A stretch of DNA of 21,582 bases from a virus: positions 1-21,582 of IMG/VR virus record IMGVR_UViG_3300007609_001476, one strand, 5' to 3'. The notes below the pieces were generated by a model. The model ran no database searches, was not told where the DNA came from, and saw nothing but the letters and a program-made list of their open reading frames with translations. Positions 20,950 through 21,582 of this stretch are shown one piece after another (the first letter of the stretch is position 1; every line of letters begins with the position of its first letter). The position numbers were made by a program, and so were the translations under genes.

Positions 20950-21582
20950 ATTCTTCGTAGAGCTTCATGCTCGCCAAGTTCTTACACTTTGACTCTACCA
21001 TAATATCAGCGTATTCCCAAAACTCTTTAGCCCACGCATTACAGGCTGTATTCCACATATAGTCTGAGTGGGCACGGAGTTTCTGTTTCTTGTATCCCCA
21101 ATCTAGTAGTTCTTCCATATCCGGTTGTTTATCCGCGGGATGTAGATTTAGCAAATCTTCTCGGCTAAGTGAGTAATGAATAACAGGACGACAAGCACCT
21201 CGCCATGAATCTATTATACGCTTAAATCTATCTGATTCGGGCGTAATGTAATATCCTTCACGGACCCATTCATGGTGTAAATCCAAGACGAGAGCACAAT
21301 GATCGACGAGTTCAAGGCTGGCGTCTGTGCCCCAACACATTTCGTCATTTTCGATTGTGATAGTGTTTCGTGCTTCTGGCGAGAGTCGCTTGAGGGCTTT
21401 TTTGATCCCTTCTGGACCTTGTCTACCTGATATATGGACGTTGATTTTAAAGTCCTGGAATGTCTTGCCGTAGCCCATCCATCTTGCCATATCCACATGG
21501 TATTCAAACTCCTCGATACTTCTATTTACTATATCTGGATTTTCGCTAGCAAGAACAGTAAACTGACCAGGGTGAAAAGATA
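20867..21582 (-). CDS. uvsE: UV damage endonuclease (UvdE/UvsE family), C-terminal part
   Basis: The frame is open to the right edge, so the start lies outside the window; 237 residues are visible. The first reads SFHPGQFTVLASENP, the UvdE core motif with a metal-binding histidine, followed by RSIEEFEYHVDM. Next come VHISGRQG, TIENDEM, LVLDLHHEW, RPVIHYS and AHSDYMW, matching in order the metal-ligand motifs of this TIM-barrel family. The enzyme nicks DNA 5' to UV photoproducts to start excision repair. T4 uses an unrelated glycosylase (DenV) for this task. After a family-like ending (YADIMVESKCKNLA) there is a tail of about 35 residues, most of it encoded antisense to the neighbouring plus-strand gene. 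A GTG at 21496 is not the true start. Confidence 0.9.
   Translation of the reverse strand, partial: SFHPGQFTVLASENPDIVNRSIEEFEYHVDMARWMGYGKTFQDFKINVHISGRQGPEGIKKALKRLSPEARNTITIENDEMCWGTDASLELVDHCALVLDLHHEWVREGYYITPESDRFKRIIDSWRGACRPVIHYSLSREDLLNLHPADKQPDMEELLDWGYKKQKLRAHSDYMWNTACNAWAKEFWEYADIMVESKCKNLASMKLYEEFTSQASTLLQQDPLSFDACQDQHHALS

Noticed and set aside
20867-21496. UV endonuclease as a complete gene starting at GTG 21496
   Set aside because: The frame stays open to 21582 and the upstream part contains the core motif SFHPGQF; the gene is cut by the window edge.

Overview
The window looks like part of a T4-like marine tailed phage (myovirus type) with a Gram-negative host. Supporting this are a T4 gp44-type clamp loader, a gp31/GroES-like co-chaperonin, a phage-type PhoH, a MazG-like pyrophosphohydrolase, a large block of virion fibre proteins with T4-like-phage N-terminal motifs, and T4-type late promoter motifs (GATAAATA, AATAAATA). 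A two-component spanin pair implies a host with an outer membrane. The sequence is A+T-rich and almost entirely coding; adjacent genes commonly share TAATG, ATGA or GTGA stop/start junctions. No photosynthesis genes, tRNAs, transposons or CRISPR arrays were seen. The host cannot be fixed from the sequence: a marine heterotroph (SAR11-like alphaproteobacterium) or a cyanobacterium are both possible, and the FdxA-type 7Fe ferredoxin leans towards a proteobacterium.

Layout, left to right. (a) 1-1354, minus strand: a lysis module transcribed right to left, made of an M15-type endolysin, an inner-membrane spanin, an overlapping outer-membrane lipoprotein spanin, and a partial small membrane protein (holin candidate). 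The last has its Shine-Dalgarno in a hairpin loop and its AUG in the stem. (b) 1354-2620, minus: two conserved-looking proteins without recognised function, headed by a late promoter. (c) 2621-3526: a divergent promoter region, a structured leader, phoH on the plus strand and a strong terminator. (d) 3522-6710, minus: a compact cluster with 7Fe ferredoxin, clamp loader subunit, MazG-like protein, a 79-aa protein, co-chaperonin, a 71-aa protein, a mini-protein resembling the start of the bacterial DNA polymerase III alpha palm, and a small acidic-tailed protein. (e) 6710-20056, minus: about 13 kb of virion structural genes, including an 820-aa Ig-like protein and a 2281-aa giant fibre/adhesin. 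Four consecutive genes start with variants of one N-terminal motif (NDGTGD...AFxKxNxNFxELY). (f) 20125-21582: a zinc-ribbon protein (plus), a previously uncalled 55-aa membrane protein (minus), a HeH/SAP-like basic protein (plus), and the C-terminal part of a UV damage endonuclease (minus, running off the right edge and overlapping its plus-strand neighbour tail to tail).

Together the genes suggest a late-expressed region for virion fibres and lysis interleaved with helper functions: replication (clamp loader), capsid folding (co-chaperonin), nucleotide and stress metabolism (MazG, PhoH), electron transfer (ferredoxin) and UV repair. The most notable points are the hairpin/late-promoter arrangement before the holin candidate, the ferredoxin gene coupled to the clamp loader, the DnaE-palm mini-protein, and the modular fibre family.
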